From Pseudomonas matsuisoli (lineage in GTDB: Bacteria > Pseudomonadota > Gammaproteobacteria > Pseudomonadales > Pseudomonadaceae), in the NCBI RefSeq assembly GCF_014647635.1, contig NZ_BMPO01000011.1:1-64000 (forward strand): a stretch of 64,000 nucleotides of DNA, given 5' to 3'. A program made the position numbers and the translations under genes. Under the pieces are notes generated by a model. The model had not been told where the DNA came from. It ran no database searches and saw nothing but the letters and a program-made list of their open reading frames with translations. Shown here piece after piece: positions 1-7,451 of the stretch. Numbering within the stretch: the first letter of the stretch is position 1; each line of letters opens with the position of its first letter.

Positions 1-61
1 GCACTAAGGCCGCTGCCTCTCGCTTGAACTCTGCGGAAAATGTACGTCGTTGCTTGCTCAT
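1..61 (-). CDS. IS3-family transposase OrfA, N-terminal part (cut by window edge)
   Basis: Reading leftwards from the ATG at 61-59 gives 20 codons beginning MSKQRRTFSAEFKREAAALV. The 'RRTFSAEFKREAA' opening is the usual start of the small helix-turn-helix OrfA protein of IS3-family elements, which binds the element ends and is joined to OrfB by frameshifting. Only the N terminus is inside the window; the rest lies to the left. The gene starts about 65 bp inside the element end at 126, as expected for an IS3 element. The family call is confident; the exact element is not identifiable. Confidence 0.8.
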   Translation of the reverse strand, partial: MSKQRRTFSAEFKREAAALV

Positions 62-126
62 CAGACACCTCTTTCACGGCGAGGATTCTCACCTAAATCG
101 GTGTCCGGAATCAGTAGACCACTACA
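1..126 (-). mobile_element. End of an IS3-family insertion sequence
   Basis: Read on the minus strand, the element starts TGTAGTGGTCTACTGATTCC at 126 and continues into GGACAC, then a leader and the OrfA start at 61. A TG-starting end followed at short distance by OrfA is the standard left end of IS3 elements. Beyond 126 the plus strand changes abruptly into the reading frame of the KAP-type protein, so 126/127 is taken as the insertion junction. The other end and the target-site duplication are outside the window. Confidence 0.7.
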
Positions 127-1248
127 CCCATCAATAGGCTTATTGACAGCGCGATGCCGACGTCGGCTCCGGAAGAGCGTGAGCAGGTACGAGAGCGACT
201 GCTGAAACCGTTGTTTCCCCGAACCAGCAACTCGATGTACGGGGGGGATTGGGAGGAAAAATGGGCTGAGGAGCAGCGAATCTGCTCTGCTCGATACTTT
301 AAGCGCTATTTCGTTTATGGAGTACCCGAAGGAGATATAGCTGATAGTCATCTGGCTGCTTTGACAGAGGCTCTCGTCGCAGCTGATCCAGATGAGCAGC
401 GTAGTCTTCTGAGTGTGTACTCCAAGCGGGCTATGCCTCAGTTGATCCAAGCGTTGCGAAATCGTGTGGATTCTTTGAATGAGGCCTTTGCTTTGCCGAT
501 CGCAATCGCCCTGGCAAGAAATGGCGATCTTCTACCGTGTGAACGAGGGCCTTACGTCTTAGGTGGGACGATGATGCAGGCTGGAATACTGATATCCCAG
601 CTTATGAGGCGTATTCCGATGCCAGAGAGACAAGCTGCTGTTGAAACAGTTGTCCAGGCAGCGTCGCCTTTAAAAATGGGGAGTGAATGTGTTCGCTGGC
701 TTACGCATTCGTCTGATAGACATGAACAACATCGAGTCCTTCCAAGCGAAGCAAACGAGATTATCTACAGATTGTTTGCCGACCGTATTTGTGAGGCGAA
801 CGCTGCTAAGCCGATATTTGAGCAGGCTGGAGGCGATGCACCTCACCTCTATTGGTACTGGCAAAAAGGGCGAAGCAAGGAAGAGATAGAGGCAAGTCTG
901 CGGTTGCTATTTGATGCTGAGCCTGCACGTATGGATGATTTTTTGGGAACCTACATTGGTGAGGGATGGGAGGTAGAAAGTGGTCTACCTGTACGAGCAG
1001 ATCTTCGGCGCGAAACCTATGAAGCTATATCTCTGTTGATTTCACCAAACTACATCTCCGCCAATCTGCGTTCACGCTATGGAGTCGAGCTGGATGATCC
1101 GCAGTACCATCAAGAGGGTACTCCCGCGCGAATAACTGCTCACCAGTTTGTATTCATTCACCAACGTGCTTTAGCAGAACAGCAACCCCAGCCTGACATG
1201 GAACCGGGGTCAGAGGCCCCATCAGAAACGAATGAAAGGGACTTTTAA
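127..1248 (+). pseudogene. KAP-type P-loop NTPase, C-terminal remnant cut by the IS
   Basis: The frame is open from the IS boundary at 127 (PINRLIDSA, then the ATG at 154) to the stop at 1248. The segment 'RICSARYFKRYFVYGVPEGDI' resembles the region downstream of the NTPase domain in KAP-family P-loop proteins (large predicted ATPases, often membrane-associated and common in accessory and defence regions). No Walker A or Walker B motif remains, so the ATPase half was lost or displaced by the IS insertion. A shortened protein from ATG 154 (364 aa) could still be made but would lack the catalytic part. The KAP assignment rests on motif memory and is moderately sure; the truncation by the IS is clear from the frame. 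Confidence 0.6.
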
Positions 1249-1390
1249 CGAGGGGGCTAGGCCCGCTTTGGCTGGTCTCCACCTGTTACCACTGGCTCGA
1301 ACCGGCCAGAAGCGGCTAGTCTGCCGTCTACACTAGTTTTGCCCCGATTCCTTTGCTGTTCCTATGGTTTCACCTCGCAGTGCGTCGAAG

Positions 1391-4198
1391 TTAAAAGTGG
1401 TACTTGTCGAGTCGACGCTTAAAGGCTTCCTTCGACCCCTCCATGATGTCCAGCACCGCAGTGGCTGTATCAGTTCTGTCTAAACCACCCGAAGCGAGTC
1501 TCACGCCTAATCCTCGATCCACCTCCAAGGCATACACTAGGTCGGTGTCGGCATTTACGGGTAGGTTGGCGTTGTGCGTGGCCAGTATCAGCTGACGCTG
1601 GTTCTTGACTTTGCGTAATAAAGGTACGAGTTCGTGGTATATGAATTTGGAGTCCAACTCATCCTCAGGCTGGTCGATGACAATCGGCCCATCTCCTTTG
1701 GCCAGCAGTAGGTTCAAAACGGCTGTGTTGCGCTGTCCCTCCGACAGGGCCTTGCTCTGCACGCTACCAACCAATGTCCTATCGGCCCGGTACAACTCAA
1801 TATCTACACGCTCCTCTACACGTGTGAGTCGAGCGTTTCGCCAAGCGTCCCTTTGGGATATGACGTAGGGTTTCAGCTCATCTCTATATTCCAGCAGGGA
1901 TAGCGGAAGGCCTCGCCGCTCAGCTAGCACTTCACTAATGTGATGCCAGGGTGAGTCTGCCACCTGCGTGTACCCAGAGAAGTTCTCAAACAGCTGCTTG
2001 CCGATGTGTTCCCAGGCTCTTCCTAAGCGGCTACGACCGTCGGGCGCCATTCCGTTCCATGCCTGGATGAAGCCCGCCGCATCTGCCATTTTCTGAATGA
2101 TTAGGCGTATTGAGCCTTGTGCCCTGTCATTGATCTCAAGGGCTGCTTGATGGCGAACATTAAATTGCTGCTCCCATAGAGCGTTCATTTCCTCCATCGC
2201 GGTGTTCAAACGATCGCGCAGTGGGGAAAGGTCTCCTAGGCGCTCTTCCTTCTGCTGTAGCAATTGCATTTTGGCTTGTCGGGCTCTATCGATCTCCTGA
2301 AGTCTTGCCACATCTTGGGGCTGAAGACCTCGTTCGCTACACGCAAGAAGAAACGAATCCTTTGTACCCTCCAGCTCCTGTGAGATTCGCTCCCAACCGT
2401 CACCATGCTGAAAGAGTTTGGTTGCTTCTTGCTGGAGCTGAGCAGCTAGTTCAGCTGCCTTAGCCCGATATAGCTCTCTTACCTTGCCTGCTTCCTGAGT
2501 GAACCCATTGAACCACTCTGACCTAGGCCAGACTTCAACCTGGCCGCTGTTGAGTGCGCCTTGAGAAGACAGATCGTCGGCTAGTAGGGAGAAGCGCCGG
2601 ATGTCCTCATTGATCTGCGTTTGGACCTGTTCAAAGTAACGCCGGGCTGCTTCTGCATACTGGTACTGTTGCGCCTCTGCTTGAACTTCACTCCGGGCCT
2701 GCCACTGCCGATTTAACTCCTGGAGCTCTTGTTTGAGGACGTTGATCTCGTTGGTCAAAGCATCAATTTGATCGACGCCAGCAAAAAGTTGATGGATCTC
2801 CGCACGAAGCGTATTTTCCTGCCCCTTCAGACCCTGAAGCTCAGCTGAACAAGCCTCGTCGATCATTGCGAGTAAGCTGTCGCCCCCATCCACGTCGGTG
2901 AGTTCACTGAGCTGCTGTTGGCTATAGAACTGCACCGGAAGTTGCCGAAGAAAGACTTCGAGATCGTGGGCTTCTCCTTGGAGCAGTGCGTGACCTTCCT
3001 GCAGTTTGAGCGAGATGACATCTAGCTGCCCAGGAATACTTTCCCAACCGACCTGGACCTCCGAGTTTTCGGTAAAGGTTGCCCTTACGCGGTCGAATTT
3101 CGCCTTAATAGAGGCCGAGAAAGTACCTCCTTTGTCACGTCCAAATGCGAACCGAAGAAGCTCAAGAACTGTGGATTTTCCTGTACCCCGCCCGCCGATA
3201 AGGGTGTTGAGATTCGGAGAGAAAAAGATCTCTTGGTCAGATAGAAACCTGAAGCCACGGCATTTCAGGAAAACGATTCTGGGGTGTTTCTGCTGATCCG
3301 AGGGGCGGTCCGGTTGGAGTCTAAGCCGCGACTTTCCATCAAGAAAGGACTGACGCAGTGAGTTGATCGAGGGTTTGGATGATTTAACCCACGTATGGCG
3401 ATAGCCCAAGGCATTCGCTAGAGGAATACCATCCGCGTCTACCTTCAGCGATTTTGCATCCGATGACTGGACGTACGCTGGCTGCCGCCCAGCTCGCGAC
3501 CAGTTTCTATCTCTTCCTTCCAAGATAGAGTTGTATCTTGGGGGCATTGGGTAAGTGGTTACCTCAACGGCCAGTAGCCCAGGCAGTTTGTAGTCATCCA
3601 TATTGCGGCCGACTGCAAGTAAACCATCCTCTTGGTCAGAGTGTGCTGCAATCACGATGCCGCCGTGATCTTTCTGAACGACATCAAGCAAAGTCTTGAG
3701 ACTTACGGGTTCGTCTCCGCGGCGTAGGGCATTAGGCATTCCGCCCCTGAATCGCTGATTCTCGGCCAGCCCTAACTTGATCAGGATCATATTGACGCGT
3801 CGCAGGTGGCTCACCTTCGTCGCGGGCTCAAACAAGCACAACACGTGGTAGCCAAGGTCTACCTCAAAACCGGGGAAAATGGAGAGTGGCGGTCGATCAA
3901 GCTCTCTGGCAACGGTTTTGTTCTGCTCAACAAGATGCGTGAGGAACCAATCTCTAGGTTCGATCTTTTCCGAGAAATTGTGATCGGTGATCCCTATGGC
4001 CTCAAGCTCTAGCTCATGGCATCGCTGCAGAAAGCGTTTGGCTTTTCTTTGGATATCACTTTCATCGGGCTCGCCATTCTGTATAGGCCGGCGTGGGTTC
4101 TGCAGGCGCAGATTGTCGTCACTCCAGTGCCTATTGTCCTCAGGTGTCTGGACCTGAAAATCCATTTTGAACCAGCGCATGCCTTGATATCCGCCCAC
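1391..4198 (-). CDS. TrlF-type PHP domain / SMC-like AAA ATPase
   Basis: 935-aa protein. Residues 1-300 are a PHP-type phosphoesterase domain (TDHN near 75, HSD near 182). An ABC/SMC-like ATPase follows: Walker A GGRGTGKST near 336, a long glutamine- and glutamate-rich coiled-coil-like insertion (about 440-720), signature LSEGQ near 816, Walker B and D-loop VIDQPEDELD near 837, and a switch histidine in ATHN. This is the layout of the TrlF family, which occurs in accessory regions and is suspected of a nucleic-acid or defence role; substrate unknown. The first metal-binding motif of PHP enzymes (HxH) reads Q-V-Q here. The start is a GTG at 4198 placed 4 nt after a perfect AAGGAGGT; ATG 4180 is possible. 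It lies between the KAP remnant and a restriction-type nuclease. Confidence 0.85.
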   Translation of the reverse strand: MGGYQGMRWFKMDFQVQTPEDNRHWSDDNLRLQNPRRPIQNGEPDESDIQRKAKRFLQRCHELELEAIGITDHNFSEKIEPRDWFLTHLVEQNKTVARELDRPPLSIFPGFEVDLGYHVLCLFEPATKVSHLRRVNMILIKLGLAENQRFRGGMPNALRRGDEPVSLKTLLDVVQKDHGGIVIAAHSDQEDGLLAVGRNMDDYKLPGLLAVEVTTYPMPPRYNSILEGRDRNWSRAGRQPAYVQSSDAKSLKVDADGIPLANALGYRHTWVKSSKPSINSLRQSFLDGKSRLRLQPDRPSDQQKHPRIVFLKCRGFRFLSDQEIFFSPNLNTLIGGRGTGKSTVLELLRFAFGRDKGGTFSASIKAKFDRVRATFTENSEVQVGWESIPGQLDVISLKLQEGHALLQGEAHDLEVFLRQLPVQFYSQQQLSELTDVDGGDSLLAMIDEACSAELQGLKGQENTLRAEIHQLFAGVDQIDALTNEINVLKQELQELNRQWQARSEVQAEAQQYQYAEAARRYFEQVQTQINEDIRRFSLLADDLSSQGALNSGQVEVWPRSEWFNGFTQEAGKVRELYRAKAAELAAQLQQEATKLFQHGDGWERISQELEGTKDSFLLACSERGLQPQDVARLQEIDRARQAKMQLLQQKEERLGDLSPLRDRLNTAMEEMNALWEQQFNVRHQAALEINDRAQGSIRLIIQKMADAAGFIQAWNGMAPDGRSRLGRAWEHIGKQLFENFSGYTQVADSPWHHISEVLAERRGLPLSLLEYRDELKPYVISQRDAWRNARLTRVEERVDIELYRADRTLVGSVQSKALSEGQRNTAVLNLLLAKGDGPIVIDQPEDELDSKFIYHELVPLLRKVKNQRQLILATHNANLPVNADTDLVYALEVDRGLGVRLASGGLDRTDTATAVLDIMEGSKEAFKRRLDKYHF

Positions 4199-4328
4199 CT
4201 ATACCTCCTTGCTTTGTAGAGTCGTAATTTTGCTCTTGAGCAACCAATCCGAATGCTTCCTGTAGTTGTATGGAATTTATTCCGATATCAAAGTGACTCT
4301 ACACTTTCTTCGGATCAGCTTAATAGCG

Positions 4329-4664
4329 CCTGCTTTAGCTCCATCGACGACGCCTGATGCCCTAGCTGCTGCAGTGCTGATTGCGGGCCTGTTATTCGCG
4401 CCGACTGTGGTTGTGGCGATGACCTTGATCGAGCGTCTGCTTCCCGAGCAACAACTTGCAGAATGAATGACCTGGCTACTGGCTGTGCTGAATGTCGGTG
4501 TGGCCTTGGGTGATGCAGTGTCCGGTCAGATTGTTGGGCAGCAGGGCGCGCAAGCAGGTTTTTGTCTAGCGCTCGCGGCAGGAGCCGACGTCCTTCTAGT
4601 CGCGTTACATGTATGGCTACGCTGCGTGTCCAGGCCGCTCATTGAGTTGTTCTCGATCCCGTAA
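4329..4664 (+). pseudogene. MFS transporter C-terminal remnant with in-frame stop
   Basis: One frame reads a hydrophobic stretch (AAAVLIAGLLFAPTVVVAMT), then ERLLPEQQLAE, a TGA stop at 4464-4466, and then MTWLLAVLNVGVALGDAVSG and a final membrane segment ending at 4664. MFS drug/sugar efflux proteins carry 'E-G-M-T-W' in this place, so the TGA most simply replaces a glycine codon (GGA to TGA). There is no N-terminal two-thirds upstream; homology fades at about 4329 and the TrlF gene begins on the other strand at 4198. It is a relic of the last two or three transmembrane segments and cannot make a working transporter. Confidence 0.65.
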
Positions 4665-4707
4665 ACGCGCTCAGGCCTCAAAGCGGAGTGTCGGTAAGCG
4701 TCCAATC

Positions 4708-4880
4708 TTGGCCCAGGCTGCGTAAAAACACTTCTTCTAAAAAGCAGGAGCTCGAAATGTCTTAATTTCCAACTTACTACGCGAAATCTGGTTTCTGCTA
4801 GCGAGTAGAGCGTTCTTGGATCTCACGTAGAAACGCGGATGCTAAGGAAGGTACGTGCGTTCTTACACAGCCTGGGCCAA
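4708..4880. mobile_element. Short non-coding element bounded by inverted repeats (MITE or IS relic)
   Basis: A 13-bp sequence TTGGCCCAGGCTG at 4708-4720 recurs as its exact reverse complement CAGCCTGGGCCAA at 4868-4880, and similarity continues inward imperfectly (GCGTAAAAAC against GTTCTTACA read inverted). The 173 bp between contain no long reading frame. This is the form of a deleted insertion sequence or a miniature inverted-repeat element. No clear target-site duplication flanks it. The parent element is not identified. Confidence 0.5.
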
Positions 4881-4951
4881 AAGCGGCCCGTCGTGACCGG
4901 CAGTAATCAGCCAAAAACGGTCAGTGAACCAATAAATCTGTCCCTTTTTCC
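4877..4951 (-). repeat. Dispersed intergenic repeat, copy left of the nuclease gene
   Basis: Read on the minus strand this begins GGAAAAAGGGACAGATTTATT, then TGACCG, TTTTTGGCTGATT, CTGCCGGT and GGCC. A diverged copy lies at 6261-6343 in the opposite orientation, so the two face each other across the restriction-endonuclease gene. Shorter fragments with the same GGCC/AAGCGG/CCGGT words occur near 1258-1320 and 9085-9160. Similar 'GGGACAGATT' blocks are known as common intergenic repeats in Pseudomonas-like genomes; whether they move is not evident here. Confidence 0.5.
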
Positions 4952-5047
4952 TGCTTTGTTGTAGCAGGCGACCAAATCGGAGGTGGCGACCTCGTTAAGG
5001 TCGGCGAAAGAGTTGATTACAGTATTGGCGATGATCACAGCTCTCAT
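4907..5047 (-). CDS. Small 46-aa protein, probably a truncated family member
   Basis: ATG at 5047 follows a good AAGGAG ribosome site and encodes 46 residues, opening MRAVIIANTVINSFADLNEV and continuing SDLVACYN before TGA at 4907. The 'DL-VA-YN' pattern resembles small uncharacterised proteins of proteobacterial mobile regions that continue with a basic region after 'YN'. Here the frame runs into the dispersed repeat (GGGACAGATTTATT) right after KAGK, so the C terminus appears to have been replaced by repeat sequence. Probably a relic, though the start signals are intact. Confidence 0.35.
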   Translation of the reverse strand: MRAVIIANTVINSFADLNEVATSDLVACYNKAGKRDRFIGSLTVFG

Positions 5048-5214
5048 GGCAATTCTCCTTTTCTAGCGAGCCGGAAGACCGGTCAATACCGAAAAAACCT
5101 TGCCCGGCCCATTGAGTACCGACAACACAGCTAATAGGCCCTTATGGTGGCCTGCCCTTAGCGCTACGCGACCGATAGAATGCTACCGACGGAACGAGCC
5201 TGACTGAGGGACAC

Positions 5215-6081
5215 ATGAATATCCGCTCAATTGACATGATGCTGATCGAAGACCTATTCGATATGGGGAACGGGTACGTCCTCGATTTTTCAGACCGTAC
5301 GATGGCGCTGTTTTTCGCGGAAGAGTTGGACATTGACATCGATGATCCAACTTATGCACGTAACGGCACCTCGAAGGCAAAGCGCTTGCGCTGCTTTCTC
5401 CAAACCGTGGATCAGGCAACAGTCGTTAAAACCCTAAACGCTCTTTGGGAATACCGAGAAGCGCGGCGACAGCGCTCATCGAAAGCCGAAACCGTCCAAA
5501 ATGCTCATGGGCGATTTCTCTCCCTCATCAATAAGCTTGAGGAAAAACAACAAACGACAGTCCAGCAAGGGCAGACGGCGGCGCCAGCTTTCGGCCGTGC
5601 AAAAATAGCGCTACTCAGAGACGAGCTAGTTGCATTGTCGAATATGGCGGCACAAGCCAGGGGTTATGCGTTCGAGAGGTTTCTGAAGCACCTTTTTGAC
5701 TTACACGGCTTAGCCGCACGCGAGCCGTTCCGGCTCCGAGGTGAACAGATAGATGGAAGCTTCCAATTTGGGCACGAGACCTATGTCGTTGAAGCTAAAT
5801 GGCAAAACGAACCTACGGGCGTTGCTGATTTGCACGTATTTCACGGAAAAATTGAGCAGAAAGCCGCATGGACGCGCGGTCTATTTGTAAGCAACAGCGG
5901 GTTCACGGACGATGGCTTAGTGGCTTTTGGTAGGGGTAAGCGGGTTATCTGCATGGATGGGTACGATCTATATGAGGCGATAAGTCGTGCAATCCCTCTT
6001 AACCACGTTCTGGAGCAGAAAATAAGGAGAGCGGCCGAAACCGGCTCACCCTTCATACGTGTACGTGACTTATTTCCATGA
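5215..6081 (+). CDS. Mrr-like PD-(D/E)xK restriction endonuclease with N-terminal accessory domain
   Basis: 288 aa. The C-terminal half (from about 140) is a restriction-endonuclease-like fold: RGYAFERFL helix, then GEQIDG (catalytic Asp), YVVEAKW (E-x-K core), a following helix with KIEQKAAWTRGLFVSNSGF and a beta-rich end. The N-terminal 120 residues (YVLDFSDRTMALFFAEEL, DIDDP, SKAKRLRCFL) resemble N-terminal domains found on abortive-infection and other defence effectors; that is a weaker inference. The ATG at 5215 follows GAGGGA. It likely cleaves DNA, perhaps modified or foreign DNA. It stands alone, with no methylase nearby, as in type IV-like systems, and lies between inverted copies of a dispersed repeat. 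Confidence 0.8.
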   Translation: MNIRSIDMMLIEDLFDMGNGYVLDFSDRTMALFFAEELDIDIDDPTYARNGTSKAKRLRCFLQTVDQATVVKTLNALWEYREARRQRSSKAETVQNAHGRFLSLINKLEEKQQTTVQQGQTAAPAFGRAKIALLRDELVALSNMAAQARGYAFERFLKHLFDLHGLAAREPFRLRGEQIDGSFQFGHETYVVEAKWQNEPTGVADLHVFHGKIEQKAAWTRGLFVSNSGFTDDGLVAFGRGKRVICMDGYDLYEAISRAIPLNHVLEQKIRRAAETGSPFIRVRDLFP

Positions 6082-6090
6082 CAGCCTCGT

Positions 6091-6228
6091 CTAGCACAGT
6101 TCGTCTTGCGCGGTGCCGACCGTGTGGCGTTGGGCGATGCCCTGTCTCAGGTAGCTCGGCAAGGACTAGAGCTTCTTAATTACTATCTAAGCATTGAACC
6201 GATGCGCAGAGAGCCACCCAGCCGGTAA
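6091..6228 (+). pseudogene. Unidentified gene remnant (open frame without start)
   Basis: A 46-codon frame (LAQFVLRGADRVALGDAL, then SQVARQGLELLNYYLSIEP) ends at TAA 6228. Its composition is protein-like, but it has no start codon or ribosome site and begins ten bases after the nuclease stop. It looks like the 3' end of a gene whose front was lost. I do not recognise the family. Confidence 0.3.
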
Positions 6229-6260
6229 CGATGACGCTCCGGCGTTTCTCATTGTTGGCG

Positions 6261-6343
6261 GGAAAAAGGGGACAGATTATTTATTGGGCTGAGTGACTGC
6301 TTTTGGCCGATTGCAGCCGGTGAAGACAGGCATCTATCGGCCA
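6261..6343 (+). repeat. Dispersed intergenic repeat, copy right of the nuclease gene
   Basis: Begins GGAAAAAGGGGACAGATTAT and continues TGACTGC, TTTTGGCCGATTGC, AGCCGGT and TCGGCC. It aligns along about 75 bp with the reverse complement of 4877-4951, with several mismatches and small insertions. Together they form long imperfect inverted repeats about 1.3 kb apart around the nuclease gene. Confidence 0.5.
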
Positions 6344-6424
6344 AGAGCGGCCACTTGTGTGCATCGGCTGTCGACGCACACAAGATGTGGGTTAAATCCG
6401 CAAGAACAGCATTAGAGCGTCCCT

Positions 6425-6928
6425 TCAACTGAGCGCGGCAGTTGGCGGCGCAATAGCTTGCAACTCTACCTCTCCCATTTTGTAAGGTATCCACTTGGCA
6501 TCAGGACGACCGCCATGCTGCTGATAGAACGCTTCGGCTCGGTGGTTCCCAACCAGCACGTCCCACTTCAATCGCGCCGCGCCTTTGATCAAGGCCCAAG
6601 CCGCCACCCGGCGAAGCAGCGCTGCGCCGTACCCGTTACTTCGGTATTCGTCCGCCACGAACAACTCCTTGAGCACCACGGTCGGCCGCAGATCGTAGGT
6701 AAAATCGATGGTCAGCCCAACGGCATACCCGGCGATCCCTTTCTGCCCCTGGGCGACGAAGATCTGGCACTCAGGCTGATCACCGAAAGCACGCGCCATT
6801 AGCGTTTCCTCGTCCACCCTGAACTCATTGAGGTACCCCTCGAACGCCGCCAGCGCCCGCATCTGCTCGATCAAGCCGGGCACATCCTCGGGCCGCGCGA
6901 GCCGAACGCTGCACTCTGTACTCAACAT
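6425..6928 (-). CDS. GNAT-family N-acetyltransferase
   Basis: 167 aa, single GNAT domain (acetyl-CoA dependent N-acetylation; acceptor unknown). The core strand VLKELFVADEYRSNGYGAAL carries the acetyl-CoA pyrophosphate-binding R-S-N-G-Y-G-A motif (family R/Q-x-x-G-x-G/A), followed by WDVLVGN and AEAFYQQHG, the usual final strand and helix. Its ATG overlaps the stop of the upstream rhodanese gene by 7 nt, so the two are translationally coupled in one operon. The order rhodanese-GNAT divergent from ftrA suggests one locus, although no shared pathway is evident. Confidence 0.85.
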   Translation of the reverse strand: MLSTECSVRLARPEDVPGLIEQMRALAAFEGYLNEFRVDEETLMARAFGDQPECQIFVAQGQKGIAGYAVGLTIDFTYDLRPTVVLKELFVADEYRSNGYGAALLRRVAAWALIKGAARLKWDVLVGNHRAEAFYQQHGGRPDAKWIPYKMGEVELQAIAPPTAALS

Positions 6929-7362
6929 GCGCAGGACACGCCATTATCCAGGGCCGACACATCTTCGCCGACCAACCCAAACCCTTCATCAACCCAGCCG
7001 GTAACCCCACCGATCATTTCCTTCACTGGGTAACCCAGCTCCGCTAAGCGAACCGCTGCCCGGTGTACGCCGTTGCAGTGAGGGCCCGCACAATAGACAA
7101 CGAACAAGGTCTGACGGCCGTAATCGGCCATCCGCGCCGCCGTGATGGCGCGGCTCGGAATATTGATCGCTCCGGGCACATGCCCTTTTGCGAATGCCTC
7201 ATTACTTCTTACATCCACCAGCACATAGTCGATATTGCCCAACTGTTGGCTGTGGTGAACGTCCGAACAATCGGTCTCGAACGCCAGGCGCCGGCTAAAG
7301 TGCAGCAGGGCTTCGGAAGAGCTGGCGGCAGTAAATTCGCTGATCAGGCTGGACATGGGCAT
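6922..7362 (-). CDS. Rhodanese-like domain protein
   Basis: 146 aa, one rhodanese domain: VLVDVRSNEAFAKGHVPGAI, then the active-site loop with cysteine in YCAGPHCNG and the closing GG-V-T-G-W. The loop C-A-G-P-H-C-N-G has the catalytic-position cysteine, so sulfur transfer (persulfide on Cys) is plausible; donor and acceptor unknown. The ATG at 7362 has GAGG 5-6 nt upstream; ATG 7356 is the alternative. First gene of a two-gene operon with the GNAT gene, starting 89 bp from the divergent ftrA. Confidence 0.85.
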   Translation of the reverse strand: MPMSSLISEFTAASSSEALLHFSRRLAFETDCSDVHHSQQLGNIDYVLVDVRSNEAFAKGHVPGAINIPSRAITAARMADYGRQTLFVVYCAGPHCNGVHRAAVRLAELGYPVKEMIGGVTGWVDEGFGLVGEDVSALDNGVSCAC

Positions 7363-7451
7363 CGCACCTCGGTTGAAAGTGCGCCGATTGTAGAAAGCCA
7401 GCCACCACCGCTACAGTGGCGCATTCGACAGTGACCGGTAGTTTTCCGCCA

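Noticed and set aside
61-450. Minus-strand frame of 129 codons across the IS boundary
   Set aside because: It starts inside the KAP remnant, which reads well on the plus strand, and has no recognisable sequence.
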